Source of the DNA: Clostridia bacterium
GTDB lineage: Bacteria; Bacillota; Clostridia; Saccharofermentanales; Saccharofermentanaceae
Reading direction: 5' to 3'
Length of the DNA stretch: 46,504 nucleotides
Assembly (NCBI GenBank): GCA_024403755.1
Contig: JAKSRF010000007.1
Span: 1 to 46,504 of the forward strand
Shown here: piece by piece, positions 45,085 through 46,504 of the stretch
How the letters are laid out: every line of letters starts with the position of its first letter
Position numbering within the stretch: position 1 is the first letter of the stretch
The notes under the pieces: generated by a model
Database searches by the model: none
What the model was told of the DNA's origin: nothing
The model's input: the letters and a program-made list of their open reading frames with translations, nothing else
Position numbers and translations under genes: made by a program

Positions 45085-46191
45085 ATGGAACCTAAAACCT
45101 TAATCATAATCGGTGCAGGAAGAGTTGCCGCCAAGCATGTTAAAGCAGCCAGAGCCCTCAAGGATAAAATGAAGCTTATTGCTGTCGTTGACACTAATGC
45201 CGAAGCCGCTGAGCGCCTTATAGAAGCATCCAAACTGACATATTCGGCAGAGATTAAGGTATATTCAGACTACGAGGCTGCAATTAAGGAGCTTAAACCT
45301 GATATGGCTGCTATCACACTTCCTTCAGGTCTGCATTTTAAGGTTGCAACTTTCGCTCTCAACAATAATTGTAATATTCTTCTCGAAAAGCCGATGACCA
45401 TGTCCTCAGCCGAGAGCCATGCACTCTATGACTTATCCAAAGAAAATGGTCTGAAAATAGCCATGGGACATATATACAGATACTTCCCTCTTGTTAAGCT
45501 TATTAAGGATGATATTGCTGCAGGCAAAGTCGGAGATATTACTCACGGTACCATCACGGTAAGATGGGGACACGATCAGGCATATTACGATCAAGCAGCA
45601 TGGCGCGGTACATGGAAAAGTGACGGAGGTGCCATGATGAATCAGACAATACATGCCATCGACCTTCTCATATGGCTCATGAATTCTGACGCCGTTGAGG
45701 CCACCGCTTTAATTGCCAAGCGTTCACATAATATAGAAGCTGAAGATACAGGAATGGCAGTTTTAAGACTTCAGAGCGGAGCCCTTGCACAGATAGAAGG
45801 AACTACTTCAACCTCTCCTTCCGAACAAATGGCTTGCTTCAATATACTCGGCACAAAGGGCAGCATAGAATTGGGACTTCATAACAAGAGACCTTTTCTC
45901 TCAATAAAAAATGAATCAGGAAAAAGTCTGAATATGTCTTATATCAGCAGACAGCTTAAAGACGGCGGTATTAAATCATTTACTTATGCGCTCAATCCGC
46001 ATACGGCTATTTACAATGATTTATGTGATAAATTGGTAAAAGGCGGCGAACCTACTGCTGATGCCAAAGCCGGTTATACCTCTGTTGATAATATGCTTGG
46101 AATATATAAATCAGCATTACTAAAAGAAACAGTTACACTGCCTCTAAAAGATAACTTCTCCACTGTGGAAATGGAAGAATACAAGTTTTAA
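45085..46191 (+). CDS. Gfo/Idh/MocA-family oxidoreductase
   Basis: A 368-residue NAD(P)-dependent sugar or sugar-acid dehydrogenase. The Rossmann start LIIIGAGRVAAKHVKAA, the conserved NILLEKPMTMS (catalytic Lys) and the MMNQTIHAIDLLIWLM region (His of the active site) are present. RWGHDQAYYDQAAWRGTWKSDGG (in part WRGTWKSDGG) is typical of nucleotide-sugar or inositol members. The substrate is unknown, and no sugar pathway genes flank it. The start is ATG 45085 after AGGAAATCTT. It is monocistronic. Confidence 0.92.
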   Translation: MEPKTLIIIGAGRVAAKHVKAARALKDKMKLIAVVDTNAEAAERLIEASKLTYSAEIKVYSDYEAAIKELKPDMAAITLPSGLHFKVATFALNNNCNILLEKPMTMSSAESHALYDLSKENGLKIAMGHIYRYFPLVKLIKDDIAAGKVGDITHGTITVRWGHDQAYYDQAAWRGTWKSDGGAMMNQTIHAIDLLIWLMNSDAVEATALIAKRSHNIEAEDTGMAVLRLQSGALAQIEGTTSTSPSEQMACFNILGTKGSIELGLHNKRPFLSIKNESGKSLNMSYISRQLKDGGIKSFTYALNPHTAIYNDLCDKLVKGGEPTADAKAGYTSVDNMLGIYKSALLKETVTLPLKDNFSTVEMEEYKF

Positions 46192-46196
46192 AAATA

Positions 46197-46237
46197 AGGA
46201 CTGATTCAAACAAATGAGTCAGTCCTTTCTATATAAG
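46197..46237 (+). terminator. Intrinsic terminator of the oxidoreductase gene
   Basis: AAGGACTGA pairs with TCAGTCCTT, with further partial pairing inside, followed by TCTATAT. It begins 6 bases past the stop. Confidence 0.75.
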
Positions 46238-46252
46238 TAAATAATCAAAAAA

Positions 46253-46280
46253 AAGAAGACTTCCGTTAGGAAATCTTCTT
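46253..46280 (-). terminator. Intrinsic terminator of tRNA-Lys
   Basis: Minus-strand AAGAAGATTTCC / GGAAGTCTTCTT with a TAAC loop and one mismatch, then eight T. The hairpin begins at the last base of the tRNA CCA end. Confidence 0.85.
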
Positions 46281-46355
46281 GGTGCACCTTCAGGGATTCG
46301 AACCCTGGGCCCACTGATTAAGAGTCAGTTGCTCTACCAACTGAGCTAAAGGTAC
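46280..46355 (-). tRNA. tRNA-Lys (anticodon CTT)
   Basis: A 76-base tRNA with encoded CCA. Acceptor GTACCTT / AAGGTGC (one T-G pair), D arm GCTC/GAGC with TTGGTA loop, anticodon stem ACTGA/TCAGT around CTCTTAA, giving CTT (codon AAG); the T arm has the canonical TTCGAAT loop. It has its own promoter and terminator. Confidence 0.97.
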
Positions 46356-46382
46356 ATGCGTTACTCACTTGCAACGTGGATA

Positions 46383-46411
46383 ATTATATATATAACACCA
46401 CTCATTGTCAA
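46383..46411 (-). promoter_or_regulatory. Consensus promoter of tRNA-Lys
   Basis: Minus-strand TTGACA (46411-46406), exactly 17 bases, TATAAT (46388-46383): a perfect sigma-A consensus, 27 bases upstream of the tRNA. Confidence 0.88.
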
Positions 46412-46504
46412 TAGTTTTTTTAATATATTTAGATATTTTTTTACTGTTTTTTTGGTTCATCACGGAAATTTGGGGAATGGATAAATTGAAAGATTGAAAA
46501 AGGA

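Noticed and set aside
1..46504. CRISPR array, insertion sequence, prophage or known defence system
   Set aside because: No spaced direct repeats, transposase, integrase, phage structural gene or defence-family motif was found on either strand; the only tandem repeats are the linker repeats and the TTTTGTCG array.

Overview
The window reads as a chromosomal segment of an anaerobic, moderately low-GC Gram-positive bacterium of the class Clostridia, probably close to the Lachnospiraceae. Evidence: the ylxM-ffh-rpsP-khpA-rimM-trmD-rplS order, a T-box leader on pheST, a surface protein with a PT-rich linker and DUF4214 repeats, the long (about 400-residue) type of PRPP synthetase, QueH, and strong GGAGG ribosome binding sites. 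The genus cannot be fixed from sequence reading alone. Most genes are on the minus strand. Plus-strand genes are engB, the two PRPP synthetases, a small membrane protein, rqcH, an oxidoreductase and tRNA-Thr.

Layout. 1-435: a Nudix gene cut by the window edge and clearly more AT-rich than the rest. 789-2567: a secreted LRR-like/DUF4214 surface protein. 2757-6792: the SRP/ribosome-maturation operon, headed by a good promoter. 6881-8002: a membrane diguanylate cyclase. 8179-11844: an operon of an orphan solute-binding lipoprotein, a GNAT-like/O6-alkylguanine methyltransferase fusion, a flavin reductase and an ADP-ribose-type Nudix hydrolase. 11942-12016: tRNA-Thr(CGT). 12102-17100: secA, punA and ahcY. 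17130-20593: a TrpR/YerC-like regulator with a large HTH insertion, a small membrane protein and three TadE/TadG-like pseudopilin proteins, with an array of Spo0A-box-like repeats upstream. 20738-24480: T-box, pheS and pheT. 24526-25598: a methylglyoxal-synthase-fold protein without catalytic residues, plus a glyoxalase II-like hydrolase. 25783-29622: mreC, mreD and PBP2, with no mreB. 29657-34940: a SEC-C protein, icd, holA and comEC. 35042-40676: engB, two divergent PRPP synthetase paralogues, a small membrane protein and rqcH. 40707-44938: queH, ruvB, ruvA, ruvC and a pyrimidine-nucleoside phosphorylase. 45085-46191: a Gfo/Idh/MocA oxidoreductase. 46280-46355: tRNA-Lys(CTT).

Most of the window is housekeeping: translation, protein export, recombination, cell elongation, nucleoside salvage. 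I see no phage, transposon, CRISPR array or known defence island. The least explained parts are: the pseudopilin operon with its tandem TTTTGTCG sites; the PRPP synthetase pair, of which one copy has lost the catalytic-loop lysine; the inactive-looking MGS-fold protein paired with a glyoxalase II-like enzyme; and the GNAT-like/AGT fusion co-transcribed with an orphan binding protein.

Several starts were moved inward from the longest open frame because a good ribosome binding site, a promoter or a terminator places the real start further in (trmD, ylxM, punA, the 102-aa TadE-like gene, the DUF5702-like gene, mreD, icd, engB, the second prs, ruvB, the oxidoreductase). Everything here comes from reading the sequence; no database search was run.
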